The notes below the pieces were generated by a model that worked only from the letters and a program-made list of their open reading frames with translations, made no database searches and was not told where the DNA came from. DNA of 64,000 bases from Pseudomonadota bacterium (GTDB lineage: Bacteria > Pseudomonadota > Gammaproteobacteria > Acidiferrobacterales > UBA6901), in contig JAKASJ010000014.1 of assembly GCA_021819085.1 (NCBI GenBank), positions 1 to 64,000 of the forward strand. Direction: 5' to 3'. The position numbers were made by a program, and so were the translations under genes. The first letter of the stretch is position 1, and each line of letters starts with the position of its first letter. Below are positions 1 through 10,780 of the stretch, piece after piece.

Positions 1-30
1 CTCCTGAAGCTCAAGGCAGCGATGGGCTGA
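1..30 (+). CDS. Possible 3' end of an upstream CDS (...LLKLKAAMG*)
   Basis: Open frame from window start to TGA at 28-30; too short to identify. Confidence 0.25.
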   Translation, partial: LLKLKAAMG

Positions 31-534
31 CAGCCCGCCGCCGCGCCACCCGAATCCCCAGCGATGATTCCGGTGACAGCACGGCTGACGGTGGTGCCAG
101 GAATGGTTACTCGGACGGGCTCCTAGCCTGCCTCGTCCCGCTGGCTGACTGCGCCCGGGATACCGGACGCGACCCAGGCCCCGTTCTCCGTTGGCTGCGC
201 GGTTTGCGGATACCCGCCGTGCTGGCGGATAATGGAGCACACGCCGTCGGTGCACCGCGTTCCCGGCAGGTGATTGCGTTCCGCGAAGCGTCCCGGGCGC
301 ATGCGCCGTGGCGCACGTTGTTTTTGCCAACGCGGTCACGCGTCGCCGTTCTGCCGGTCACGCCGCCCCGGTGGCTGAGCCGTACGCTCCCAAGGAGCGC
401 GTTGTCGTCGCCAGGGTCGACTCTGGCCAGCCGGCAGCATCGCGGACCTGCGCCTTGACCGGAATTGAAGCCGACCCGGCCCGGCTTCCGGCCTATCCCT
501 GAAACAACTGCTGGAATCTAAAGGAGCTCAGCCT

Positions 535-1029
535 ATGGCGATCACTACCGGTGACCCACTCCCTAACGCGACACTGCATGAATTGACAGCCGATGGAACC
601 AGGGAGGTTCCCGTGGAAGGGCTGGTCCGCAAACGACGCGTCGTGCTGTTCGGGTTGCCGGGGGCATTCACCCCGACATGCTCTGCGCGTCACGTGCCCG
701 GCTATCTTGCCCTGGCGGACAAGATCAGGGCGCTCGGCGTTGATGAGATCGCATGCGTGTCGGTAAACGACGCGTTCGTCATGGGTGCCTGGGGACAGGA
801 CCAGCACACCGACGGAAAAATCCGCATGCTGGCGGACGGCAACGCGGATTTTACCCGTGCCATCGGCCTCGAGGAGAATCTGAGCGGCTACGGAATGGGG
901 CTGCGCTCGAAGCGCTATTCCATGCTGGTCGATGATGGTGTGGTCGTGACGCTCAACGTCGAGGAGCCGGGAAAATTCGAGGTGAGCGACGCCGAGACCA
1001 TGCTTTATCAACTAGGCAAGCTGCGGTAG
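535..1029 (+). CDS. Peroxiredoxin (Prx5/AhpC-TSA type)
   Basis: 164 aa with GLPGAFTPTCSARHVPGY peroxidatic Cys motif; AAGGAG RBS upstream. Confidence 0.9.
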   Translation: MAITTGDPLPNATLHELTADGTREVPVEGLVRKRRVVLFGLPGAFTPTCSARHVPGYLALADKIRALGVDEIACVSVNDAFVMGAWGQDQHTDGKIRMLADGNADFTRAIGLEENLSGYGMGLRSKRYSMLVDDGVVVTLNVEEPGKFEVSDAETMLYQLGKLR

Positions 1030-1152
1030 GCCGGCGGCGTCGGCAGCACCGGCTGTGGCGCATTGGGGGCAGGCACCGGCGAGTTGCTGTTTCGGTTCCG
1101 TCCATGGCCGACCTCTGCCAGACGGCGCATTGCGCCAATACGGAGAGATCGC

Positions 1153-3036
1153 ATGAACCGATCACGTGCATCGCAGAGCGGCGATCCAGTGCGGCGTCGC
1201 CACTGCATGCCGTTCGGAGCCGAGGTCCTTCCGGGCGGCGGCGTGCGCTTCCGGCTGTGGGCCCCGGCAGCGCGCGAGGTTACGCTCTGTCTGGAGCATG
1301 GCCGTGAATCCAAAATGCTGCCGATGGACGTATTGCAGGAAGGGTGGTTCGGGCTGACGACGGGGATTGCCGGTCCCGGTACGCGCTATCGCTTCCGGAT
1401 CGACGGCGGTGTCGAGGTGCCCGATCCGGCCTCGCGTCATCAACCGCAGGATGCACACGGCCCGAGCGAGGTGATCGACCCGCTCGCCTTCGAATGGTCC
1501 GACGGCGGATGGCGCGGACGTCCCTGGTCGCAGACCGTGTTCTACGAGCTGCATGTGGGCGCGTTTTCGCGCGAAGGCGGATTTGCCGGCGTACAGAGCC
1601 GTCTGGACCGGCTCGCCGGTCTCGGCGTCACAGCCATCGAGCTCATGCCGGTTGCCGACTTTCCCGGCGCGCGCAACTGGGGCTACGATGGCGTTTTGCC
1701 GTTCGCGCCGGATTCGAGTTACGGCCCGCCGCAGGCGCTCAAAGAGCTCGTGCAGGCGGCGCACGCGCGCGGCCTCATGGTCTTCCTGGACGTCGTTTAC
1801 AACCACTTCGGACCGGATGGCAACTATCTGCCGCGCTACGCGCCGGCCTTTCTGGATGCGCGGCAGCACACGCCGTGGGGTGCGGCGATCAACTTCGTCG
1901 GTGCAGATTCGTCCGTCGTGCGTCAGTATTTCATTCACAACGCCCTCTACTGGCTGGAGGAATTCCATTTCGATGGCCTGCGCATCGATGCGGCACACGC
2001 GATCCGGGATGTCTCGCATCCGGATTTTCTGGAAGAGCTCGCGCAGACGGTGGCAAAAGGCCCCGGCGCATCGCGCTGCGTCCATCTGGTGCTCGAAAAC
2101 GATCGCAATGAGGTGCGATACCTCGCGCGTAGTGCCGATTGCGGCCAAACCCGCTACGCTGCGCAGTGGAATGACGACATTCATCATGCCCTGCACGTGC
2201 TCGTCACCGGCGAACGCAGCGGGTACTACGGGGACTACGCGGATGCGCCCGTGCGCCATCTCGGCCGCTGCCTGACCGAGGGGTTTTCATACCAGGGTGA
2301 GCCGTCGCGCTACCGTGGCGGTGCGTTGCGGGGCGAGCCGTCGGCGGGATTGCCGCTCACGGCGTTCGTCTCGGCGCTTCAGACCCATGATCAGGTCGGC
2401 AACCGGGCCTACGGAGAGCGCATAACGCAGCTGGCGACCGAAGCCGCGGTGCGTGCGGCCACGGCGGTTCTGCTGCTTGCGCCGTCGCCGCCGCTGCTGT
2501 TCATGGGGCAGGAATGGGGGTCGGTGGCGCCGTTTCCTTTCTTCTGCGATTTCGGAGATGGCCTGGCAGAGGCGGTGACACGCGGGCGGCGCGAGGAGTT
2601 CGCCCGCTTTCCCGCGTTTCGCGACCCGCAGGCGCGCGCGCTCATTCCCGACCCGAACGATATACGAACCTTCGAAAGTGCAAAGCTCGACTGGCACGAA
2701 CCGGACACCAGCGCCGGCCGGCGTTGGTGGCAGTGGCACCGCGAGCTGCTCGCGACCCGGCAGCGCGAGATCGTTCCACGCATCACGCGGCTTCAGGGCG
2801 GTTGCGGACAATTCCGGCGGCACGGTGAGACGGCGCTGGACGTGCGCTGGACGCTCGCCGATCGCAGTGTGCTTGTGCTGGTCGCGAATCTCGGCGCCGG
2901 GCCCACGCCAGCCTGGGACTGGCCAGCGGGACGGATGATTTTTTCCACCGGCGGCGTGCAGGCCGGCACCCATATGCTGCCACCCTGGTCGGTCATATGG
3001 TTTCTCGATGCGGCGGGCACGGGGATTCGGGCATGA
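1153..3036 (+). CDS. treZ: Malto-oligosyltrehalose trehalohydrolase
   Basis: GH13 motifs GLRIDAAHAI, LVLENDRNE, QTHDQVGNRA; adjacent to treY; start chosen at ATG 1153 within ORF 1063-3036. Confidence 0.9.
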   Translation: MNRSRASQSGDPVRRRHCMPFGAEVLPGGGVRFRLWAPAAREVTLCLEHGRESKMLPMDVLQEGWFGLTTGIAGPGTRYRFRIDGGVEVPDPASRHQPQDAHGPSEVIDPLAFEWSDGGWRGRPWSQTVFYELHVGAFSREGGFAGVQSRLDRLAGLGVTAIELMPVADFPGARNWGYDGVLPFAPDSSYGPPQALKELVQAAHARGLMVFLDVVYNHFGPDGNYLPRYAPAFLDARQHTPWGAAINFVGADSSVVRQYFIHNALYWLEEFHFDGLRIDAAHAIRDVSHPDFLEELAQTVAKGPGASRCVHLVLENDRNEVRYLARSADCGQTRYAAQWNDDIHHALHVLVTGERSGYYGDYADAPVRHLGRCLTEGFSYQGEPSRYRGGALRGEPSAGLPLTAFVSALQTHDQVGNRAYGERITQLATEAAVRAATAVLLLAPSPPLLFMGQEWGSVAPFPFFCDFGDGLAEAVTRGRREEFARFPAFRDPQARALIPDPNDIRTFESAKLDWHEPDTSAGRRWWQWHRELLATRQREIVPRITRLQGGCGQFRRHGETALDVRWTLADRSVLVLVANLGAGPTPAWDWPAGRMIFSTGGVQAGTHMLPPWSVIWFLDAAGTGIRA

Positions 3037-5945
3037 ATGCGCCGCGCATACCGATCGCCACCTACAGGCTTCAGCTTCACCGGGATTTCACGTTCACCCA
3101 CGCCGCGCAGGTGGTTCCGTATCTGCGCGAACTCGGGATCAGCCACTGCTACCTATCGCCGATCCTGCGCGCGCGTGCCGGAAGCGGCCACGGCTACGAT
3201 GTGGTCGATCACAGCGAATTCAATCCGGAGATCGGGACGCGCGCGGATTTCGAGCGCTTCGTTGCGGTACTGCGGGAGCACGGCATGGGACTGGTGGTCG
3301 ACATTGTCCCGAACCACATGGGTGTCGGAGGCGCGGATAATCTGTGGTGGCTCGATGTTCTGGAAAACGGAGAGGCATCGGAGTTCGCAACGTATTTCGA
3401 CATCGACTGGCGCCCGGCCAAGAGCGAACTGCGTGGCAGGCTGCTGCTGCCTTTTCTCGAGGACCACTACGGCACGGTTCTCGAGAAAAGGCTGTTGAAA
3501 TTGAGTTTCGACGCCGCACAGGGCCAGCTCGGCATAACGTATCACGAGCATTACTTTCCGATCGATCCGAAAACCTACCCTTTCGTCCTGCGCAACGTAC
3601 TGGACGCGCTGCCGGAGGGATTCGCCGGGCGTGAAACCCTGCGCGAGCTCATCGGCGCGTTCGATGATCTGCCTGCGCGCCGGGAGACGGCGACGGCGCG
3701 CAGCCGCATCAGGTCGCAGGCAATCGCCGTACTCAAGCGCGCGCTGGCGGATCTGTGCCGTGAACAGTCGCAGATCAGCGAGCGGGTTGCCGCGGAGGTG
3801 GCCGCGGTCAACGGTGACCCGCCACAGCCTGAGAGCCTGGATGTGCTGCATCAGCTGCTCGAGCAGCAGGCGTACCGCCTCGCGTACTGGCTGGTCGCAT
3901 CGGACGAGATCAACTACCGGCGCTTTTTCGACATCAATGCGCTCGCGGGACTGCGCATGGAGCGTCCGGAGGTTTTCCACGCCACGCACCGGGTGCTCGT
4001 GGAACTCGCCAAAGCGGGCATGCTGCAGGGTTTTCGCGTGGATCATCCCGACGGGCTGTTCGATCCGCTGAATTATTTCCGGATGCTGCGGGATGCGGTT
4101 CTGACCGAGGAGCACGGCGAGGATCCGGCCATATATACCGTCGCGGAGAAGATCCTGGCGGCGGGCGAGCGGTTGCGCTCCGACTGGCCGGTGCATGGAA
4201 CCACCGGCTACGAGTTTTCCGCGCAGCTGAACGGTCTTTTCGTATACCCGGATGCCGGTCCGGTGCTGACGGAAATCTACCAGCGTTTCACGGGGCAGGC
4301 GGGCGATTTCACGGAGCTGCTGTGCGAGAGCAAAAAACTCGTCATGCGTACGCTCATGTCGGGAGAGCTGATGGTGCTGGCGAACCTCCTTGATCAGATT
4401 TCCGAAGACGACCGGCACACGCGCGACTATACGCTGCACGCCTTGCGCGATGCGCTCATGGAGGTGATCGCCTGCTTTCCGGTGTACCGCACCTATATCT
4501 CGGCAGCCGGGGTCTCGGAAGAGGACCGGCGCTGTATCGAACAGGCCATCGTCCAGGCAATGAAACGCAGCCCTGCGGCCGACGTCAGCATCTTCGGATT
4601 CCTGCGCCGGATCCTGCTGCTCGAGCAGGCAGGTCCGGATCGGGACGATAGGCAGCTGCGCTTTGTGATGAAATTCCAGCAGTATACGGCGCCGGTCATG
4701 GCCAAGGGCATGGAGGACACCAGCTTTTACGCCTACAGCCGCTTCATTGCGCTTAACGAGGTCGGGGATGATCCGCGCCGCTTCGGCTTTCCGATGGCAG
4801 CGTTTCATCTGGCCAACCGCGAGCGCCAGCTGCAGTGGCCGCATATGCTGCTGTCGACTTCAACCCACGACAGCAAGCGCAGCGAGGACGTGCGCGCCCG
4901 CATCGACGTGCTTTCCGAGCTGCCGGCGACGTGGCGCACGCATGTCAACCGGTGGAGCCGCCTCAACGCCGGCGCCCGGCGCATGCTCGACGATCGCTCC
5001 GTGCCGGCGCGCGAAGACGAATACCTGCTGTACCAGACGCTGGTTGGCGCATGGCCGGTCGAGGAGCCGGGTAGCCCGGGCCTTGCCGAATTCGGGGAAC
5101 GCATCGAGCGCTTCATGCTCAAGGCGGTGCGTGAGGCCAAGGTACACACCAGCTGGATCAACCCCCATGCGGCGTATGAAGAATCGGTGCTCACCTTTGT
5201 GCGTACGCTGCTCGACGCATCGCGCAGGAGTGCATTCCGCTCCGATATCGCGCGGTTCGCCAGGCATGTTGCCCTGTTCGGCATGCTGAACGGGCTGGCT
5301 CAGGCGCTCGTGCGGCTCACTGCGCCGGGTGTGCCCGACATCTATCAGGGCACGGAAATCTGGCAGCTGAGCCTGGTCGACCCGGACAACCGGCGTCCGA
5401 TCGATTTCGAGCGTCGCCGCCGGCTACTGGAACAGCTCAGGCCGCTTGTCGCGGGCAGCGGAACCGCGCTTGCGGCGCGTGTGCGGCTGCTGCTCAACAC
5501 CTGGGAGGACGGGCGCGTGAAATTGTACGTCGTGCGGCAGGCGCTCGAACTGCGTGGGCGGCATCCGGACGTATTTTGCAGCGGCGAATATCTGGCGCTC
5601 TTGCCGAGGGGCGCCCGGGCACAGCACATCTGCGCGTTCGCGCGCCGCAATGAGGCGACGACGATAGTCACGGTGGCGCCACGCTGGTTTGCGCGGCTCA
5701 CCGGTGAGCGCGAGCGCCTGCCGCTCGGTGCGGAAGTATGGGGTGATACGGACATCGAGGCGCCGGCGCCCGGCGATTACCTGAACGTCTTTACCGGAGA
5801 GACCCTTGCTGCCGAGTGGCGGCGCGGCGGATGGTGTTTGCGTGCGGCCCGGGTGCTCGCGCGCTTTCCCGTGGCGTTGCTGCTGCGAACGCCGGCGGCC
5901 GATGACACAGAGCGCGCGGCCGGTTTGATAGACGTTGCCGAGTAG
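3033..5945 (+). CDS. treY: Malto-oligosyltrehalose synthase
   Basis: IATYRLQLHRDFTF start, GFRVDHPDGLFDP, IYTVAEKIL, GVPDIYQGTE motifs; ATGA overlap with treZ stop. Confidence 0.93.
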   Translation: MNAPRIPIATYRLQLHRDFTFTHAAQVVPYLRELGISHCYLSPILRARAGSGHGYDVVDHSEFNPEIGTRADFERFVAVLREHGMGLVVDIVPNHMGVGGADNLWWLDVLENGEASEFATYFDIDWRPAKSELRGRLLLPFLEDHYGTVLEKRLLKLSFDAAQGQLGITYHEHYFPIDPKTYPFVLRNVLDALPEGFAGRETLRELIGAFDDLPARRETATARSRIRSQAIAVLKRALADLCREQSQISERVAAEVAAVNGDPPQPESLDVLHQLLEQQAYRLAYWLVASDEINYRRFFDINALAGLRMERPEVFHATHRVLVELAKAGMLQGFRVDHPDGLFDPLNYFRMLRDAVLTEEHGEDPAIYTVAEKILAAGERLRSDWPVHGTTGYEFSAQLNGLFVYPDAGPVLTEIYQRFTGQAGDFTELLCESKKLVMRTLMSGELMVLANLLDQISEDDRHTRDYTLHALRDALMEVIACFPVYRTYISAAGVSEEDRRCIEQAIVQAMKRSPAADVSIFGFLRRILLLEQAGPDRDDRQLRFVMKFQQYTAPVMAKGMEDTSFYAYSRFIALNEVGDDPRRFGFPMAAFHLANRERQLQWPHMLLSTSTHDSKRSEDVRARIDVLSELPATWRTHVNRWSRLNAGARRMLDDRSVPAREDEYLLYQTLVGAWPVEEPGSPGLAEFGERIERFMLKAVREAKVHTSWINPHAAYEESVLTFVRTLLDASRRSAFRSDIARFARHVALFGMLNGLAQALVRLTAPGVPDIYQGTEIWQLSLVDPDNRRPIDFERRRRLLEQLRPLVAGSGTALAARVRLLLNTWEDGRVKLYVVRQALELRGRHPDVFCSGEYLALLPRGARAQHICAFARRNEATTIVTVAPRWFARLTGERERLPLGAEVWGDTDIEAPAPGDYLNVFTGETLAAEWRRGGWCLRAARVLARFPVALLLRTPAADDTERAAGLIDVAE

Positions 5946-6191
5946 GTTAGATTGACGGCTGCGGCGATTGCCGGGGTGCTCCGCCGGGGCGCCGGCAGTC
6001 GGAAGTCACACGGCGCGGGCGGTTCTGCCGATTCGGCGTGTACGTCGCGTCACTGCATTAGAGGTGCGGATCGTTCCGCTGCCGGTGCGGGGCAGGACGA
6101 GACGGAATCCGGGCGCGAAGCCGGACCGCATCCGCGCATACGGCTGCGCCGGTCGGTGCAGGACCGGCAACGGCGTCGGCGGAGACTCGTC

Positions 6192-9100
6192 GTGGAACAG
6201 CAGCGCACAGCGCCTGAGACAGTATTGTCAGATGACCCGCTTTGGTACAAGGATGCGGTCATCTACGAGCTGCACGTCAAGGCGTTCTTCGACAGCAACG
6301 GCGACGGCATCGGCGATTTCCCAGGTCTCACGTCCAAGCTGGACTATCTCCACGACCTGGGTGTCAATACGCTGTGGCTGTTGCCGTTCTATCCGTCGCC
6401 GCTGCGCGATGATGGATACGATATATCCGACTATCACAACGTCCATCCGTCCTACGGCACGCGGCGGGATTTCCGCAACTTTGTGCGCGCGGCGCACGAT
6501 CGCGGACTTAGGATCATTACCGAGCTCGTGATCAACCACAGCTCGGATCAGCATCCCTGGTTCCAGGCCGCCCGCCGGTCGCCGCCGGGCTCGTCCAAGC
6601 GCAACTTCTATGTCTGGAGCGATACCGACACGAAGTTTGCCGGTACGCCCATCATCTTCAGCGACACGGAAAAATCCAACTGGGCATGGGATGAGGTGGC
6701 ACAGGCCTATTACTGGCACCGGTTTTTTTCCCACCAGCCGGATCTCAATCACAACAACCCGCACGTGGTGAAGGCAATGACGCGGGTAATGCGTTTCTGG
6801 CTCGACCATGAGGTGGACGGCCTGCGGCTAGACGCGGTGCCTTACCTGTGCGTGCGCGAGGGGACGAGCAATGAGAATCTCCCTGAAACGCACGCCGTGA
6901 TCCGGCAGATGCGCGCCGAGATCGACGCGCATTACCGCGACCGCATGCTGCTCGCCGAGGCCAATCAGTGGCCGGAGGATGTGCGTGATTATTTCGGCAA
7001 TGGTGACGAATGCCATATGGCCTATCACTTTCCGCTCATGCCGCGCATGTACATGGCCATTGCCCAGGAAGACCGCCATCCGATCGTCGAGATTCTGAAG
7101 CAGACCCCGGACATCCCGGAAAACTGCCAGTGGGCGGTGTTTCTGCGTAACCACGATGAGCTCACGCTCGCCACGGTGACGAGCCGGGAACGAGACTACA
7201 TGTACCAGATGTATGCGGCTGACCCGCAGGCACGCCTCAACCTGGGCATCCGTCGCCGGCTCGCGCCGCTCATGGACAACGACATTGACCGGATCAAGCT
7301 GATGAACAGCCTGCTGCTGTCGATGCCCGGTTCGCCGATCATCTATTACGGCGACGAGATCGGCATGGGCGACAACATCTATCTCGGCGACCGCAACGGT
7401 GTGCGTACCCCCATGCAGTGGAGTCCTGACCGCAACGCCGGATTTTCGCACGCCGACCCGCAGCGCCTGTATCTGCCGCCGATCATGGACCCGGTGTACG
7501 GTTACGAAGCAGTGAACGTGGAAGCGCAGTCGCGCGACCCTTCGTCACTGCTCAACTGGATGCGCCGCACGCTCGGCGTGCGCCGGAATTATCAGGCGTT
7601 CGGGCGCGGGCGGTTCCAGTTTCTGCGGCCCGGAAACCGCAAGATCCTCGCGTATCTGCGCGAGTACGGTGATGAGATCATCTTGTGCGTAGCAAATCTT
7701 GCGCGATCCGCCCAGCCGGTGGAACTCGATCTGGCACAGTATCGCGGACGCGTCCCGGTGGAGCTGATGGGCCGTACCGCATTTCCTCCGGTCGGCGGCC
7801 TGCCTTATCTGCTGACGCTTCCGGGGCACGGGTTTTATTGGTTCCGGCTGGTGAAGGATGCGCAGGTGCCGTTGTGGCACGATCAGCGCCTCGCGCCCGA
7901 GGAGCTTCCGGTGGTGGTGCTGTTCGACGGCCTGCGCAGTCTGCTGCGCGACCGGGTCGTACCATGGCGCATACGCATGGCCGAAAAACTGCGTGCCCAG
8001 CTCGAAACCGAGGTGTTCCCGAAGTTTGTAGCGATGCAGCGCTGGTCCGGGCTGAAGGAGCATGTGCCCGAGCACGTGCAGCTCGCCGACAGCGCCGAGT
8101 GGGGCGGTGACCCGGCCAAATGGCTGGTGGCGCTGCTGCGGATCGGGCCGCCTGCCGGTCCGCCTGAGACCTATTTTGCGCCGTTCGCACTGATCTGGGA
8201 CAGCGGCGACGACGCGCGCGACCGCAGTCTGTCCACCGCGACGCTGGCGCGTGTGCGTCAGCAGGCGAGCACCGGCGTGCTTGCTGACGCGTTTTCGGAC
8301 GAGAGCTTTTGTCGTGCCATGGTGGCGGCTGCCGGCCGGGGCGAGGAACTGCCGTGTGCCGCCGGCACCATCCGGTTCATTCCGGCGGCACGGTTCGAGG
8401 AGATCAAAGGGGCTGCACCGCTGGAGGAATTGCCGGTATCGGCGCAGGGTGCGAGGGGCGGACACACCGTCTTGCGCTTCGGAAGCCGCCTGTTGCTCAA
8501 GGCCTATCGGCGCCTGCGGGCCGGGCTTCATCCGGAGGTTGAGTTCAGCCGGTTTCTCGGGGAAGTGGCGCATTTCTCGCGCAGCGTGCCGCTAGCCGGT
8601 CACGTCGAGTATGTGGGTGGCGATGGGGTGACGGCGACGCTCGCCCTGATCCAGGGTTTTGTGGAAAATCAGGGCGACGGCTGGAGCTATACGCTTTCCT
8701 ATCTGGAGCGTTTTCTCGAGCAGGAACGCACGCGTGGCCTGTCGGGGGCCGGATCCGCGGAAACGCACGGCGCCTATCAGGCTCTCATGGGCGTGCTCGG
8801 GCGGCGCACCGGCGAGCTGCATCTGGCGCTGGCCGCTTACGCCAGCGACCCGGCATTTGCCGCCGAGCCGCTACGGCGCCGGGATCCGGCGGACTGGGTT
8901 GCCGATGCGCGCGCCGAGGCAGTTGCCGCGCTGGAAGCGCTGGAGCGGCAACGGACGGCGCTGGGCTCCGAGGCAAGCGCGGCGGCGCAGGCGATTTTGG
9001 ATCGGCGCGCCGAGCTGCTGCAGCGCATCGATTCCGCCGCAGACAGTCCGCCGAACGGTGTGAGGACGCGGATCCACGGCGACTTCGGTCTGTCCAAAGC

Positions 9101-9521
9101 GCTGCTGGCGCAGAATGATTTTTTCATAATCGGGTTCGAGGGCGGAGCGGGTCGGATGCGCGCAGAGTACCGCGCGAAGCATTCGCCGCTGCGCGACGTG
9201 GCCAGCATGCTGTGTTCCCTGTCGGAGGCGCGCCAGGAGGCGCTGCTAGCGGCGACCGCCGGGCATCCGGAGGACGTACGGCCGCTCGAACCGCTGCTGC
9301 GGGCCTGGGCGCTGGGTGCACGACGCGCATTCCTGCAGGCCTATACCGAGACGACCCGCGACACTGGATTGCTGGGAGATCAGCGCGGAATGCCGCAACT
9401 GCTGGACATGTTCGAACTGGAGCAGGTCCTGTACGGGTTGCGCGGAGCGCTGGACCAGCAATCGGAGCGGAGTTCTTTCGGACTGCACGGAATCCTGGAG
9501 CTTCTCGGTCCGCCGAAATAG
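6192..9521 (+). CDS. treS: Trehalose synthase (maltose alpha-D-glucosyltransferase) fused to a C-terminal maltokinase-like domain
   Basis: WYKDAVIYELHVKAFFDSNGDGIGDF, GLRLDAVPYL, LLAEANQWPEDV, FLRNHDELTL; C-terminal maltokinase-like region with SPLRDVASML; GTG start at 6192 proposed because the N-terminal 80 codons of ORF 5952-9521 look non-coding. Confidence 0.9.
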   Translation: MEQQRTAPETVLSDDPLWYKDAVIYELHVKAFFDSNGDGIGDFPGLTSKLDYLHDLGVNTLWLLPFYPSPLRDDGYDISDYHNVHPSYGTRRDFRNFVRAAHDRGLRIITELVINHSSDQHPWFQAARRSPPGSSKRNFYVWSDTDTKFAGTPIIFSDTEKSNWAWDEVAQAYYWHRFFSHQPDLNHNNPHVVKAMTRVMRFWLDHEVDGLRLDAVPYLCVREGTSNENLPETHAVIRQMRAEIDAHYRDRMLLAEANQWPEDVRDYFGNGDECHMAYHFPLMPRMYMAIAQEDRHPIVEILKQTPDIPENCQWAVFLRNHDELTLATVTSRERDYMYQMYAADPQARLNLGIRRRLAPLMDNDIDRIKLMNSLLLSMPGSPIIYYGDEIGMGDNIYLGDRNGVRTPMQWSPDRNAGFSHADPQRLYLPPIMDPVYGYEAVNVEAQSRDPSSLLNWMRRTLGVRRNYQAFGRGRFQFLRPGNRKILAYLREYGDEIILCVANLARSAQPVELDLAQYRGRVPVELMGRTAFPPVGGLPYLLTLPGHGFYWFRLVKDAQVPLWHDQRLAPEELPVVVLFDGLRSLLRDRVVPWRIRMAEKLRAQLETEVFPKFVAMQRWSGLKEHVPEHVQLADSAEWGGDPAKWLVALLRIGPPAGPPETYFAPFALIWDSGDDARDRSLSTATLARVRQQASTGVLADAFSDESFCRAMVAAAGRGEELPCAAGTIRFIPAARFEEIKGAAPLEELPVSAQGARGGHTVLRFGSRLLLKAYRRLRAGLHPEVEFSRFLGEVAHFSRSVPLAGHVEYVGGDGVTATLALIQGFVENQGDGWSYTLSYLERFLEQERTRGLSGAGSAETHGAYQALMGVLGRRTGELHLALAAYASDPAFAAEPLRRRDPADWVADARAEAVAALEALERQRTALGSEASAAAQAILDRRAELLQRIDSAADSPPNGVRTRIHGDFGLSKALLAQNDFFIIGFEGGAGRMRAEYRAKHSPLRDVASMLCSLSEARQEALLAATAGHPEDVRPLEPLLRAWALGARRAFLQAYTETTRDTGLLGDQRGMPQLLDMFELEQVLYGLRGALDQQSERSSFGLHGILELLGPPK

Positions 9522-9680
9522 CCCAGGCGCAAAGGCCGCCTCGCTGCGAACCCGGCGCGCCGCTTGACCGCGTGCGGCGCCTTGCAATGCGGCGCATCCC
9601 GGGCAGTGCGCCATCTGCCGGGCCGTGGCAATGCGCGGATCTCTTTGTGAACTACGACGCGGAAGCGACAGGAGGAAATC

Positions 9681-10370
9681 ATGGCAAACGTAGGCATTTC
9701 ATTGGAACCGGTGCGCGCATTTCTGGCCCAGGCCGGCGCGCTGCTGCCGAAGCTCGTACTCGCAATTGTCATTTTGCTGGTGGGGTGGCTGCTGGCGAAG
9801 CTGCTGCGTGTTGCGATGACCAAAGGTTTGCGGGCGGTCAACTTTCATATTCTGACTGAGCGCGCCGGCATCGATGGCTTCCTGAGGCAGGGTGGCATCG
9901 GAACCGACACCGGCGGAGTGGTCGTGCTGCTGCTGTACTGGCTGGTAATCCTGGCGGCCCTCATGATCGCATTCAACAGCCTCGGCCTCACCCATGTGAC
10001 GGAAATTGTGGGACGCGTTGCGCTGTTCATTCCGGACGTGATCCTGGCGGTGCTGATTCTCGCCTTTGGCGGCTATTTCGCCCGGTTCATGGAGCGCACC
10101 ATTACCGCCTACGGGAAGAATGTCGGGGTGGCAGACGCCGAATTGCTGGGGCAGCTCGCGCGCTATGCGATTCTGGTGTTCGTGGTGCTGATCGCGCTTG
10201 AACAGGTGCAGGTGGCGACGGAGCTGGTCCACCAGAGCTTCCTCATCCTGCTCGCCGGTGTGGTGCTCGCGGCAGCGCTGGCCTTCGGGCTGGGCGGGCA
10301 GCAGTGGGCTGCGAGAATGCTGGAACGATGGTTTCCGACGAAGGATCCGCAGGACCGGAAAGGCAGCTGA
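9681..10370 (+). CDS. Small membrane protein with conserved TM-helix repeats (mechanosensitive-channel-associated / CmpX-like)
   Basis: 229 aa with several hydrophobic helices (LVLAIVILLVGWLLAKLLR, ILAVLILAFGGYFARFMERT); AGGAGG-type RBS. Confidence 0.75.
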   Translation: MANVGISLEPVRAFLAQAGALLPKLVLAIVILLVGWLLAKLLRVAMTKGLRAVNFHILTERAGIDGFLRQGGIGTDTGGVVVLLLYWLVILAALMIAFNSLGLTHVTEIVGRVALFIPDVILAVLILAFGGYFARFMERTITAYGKNVGVADAELLGQLARYAILVFVVLIALEQVQVATELVHQSFLILLAGVVLAAALAFGLGGQQWAARMLERWFPTKDPQDRKGS

Positions 10371-10780
10371 ACGGAGCATGTTGTCCGTTGCCGCGGCGAC
10401 CAGGGATTTTATCTCCGTGACGGCCGATCGGTGGTAGTCACCCGGATCCGACCCCGGGGCCGGGTGGGGCGCCGCAGGCTTCCGAGCCCAGGACACAGGC
10501 ACGATGTCCGATTGCCGCGCTTCCCCTTCCAGCGCGTTGTGCGTGTCAGGTACAATGCGGCTCCGCAAAATTCCTGGCAGCCTGTGACCGACGGGTCAGG
10601 GGTGGCCGGTCAACCGCGGCGGGACTGCAGCAGTGCGCAGACGGGGATGCAATCAGCGGCGGTCGACACCGGGTCCGGCGCTTCCCGGGGGCGTTTCGCC
10701 AGACAACGGTCATAACGGCCTGCCGGATCCTTCAGCGCGGAAGCCGCGGACTGTCGGGCTGCGATCCATGTAGCATTGCG

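Noticed and set aside
3153-4844. 563-aa minus-strand ORF opposite treY
   Set aside because: Antisense shadow ORF in high-GC coding DNA; plus strand encodes a clear TreY with intact motifs.
5952-6191. 80-codon N-terminal extension of TreS in the ORF track
   Set aside because: Low-complexity Arg/Gly/Ser sequence unlike TreS; GTG 6192 gives the family-typical N-terminus.
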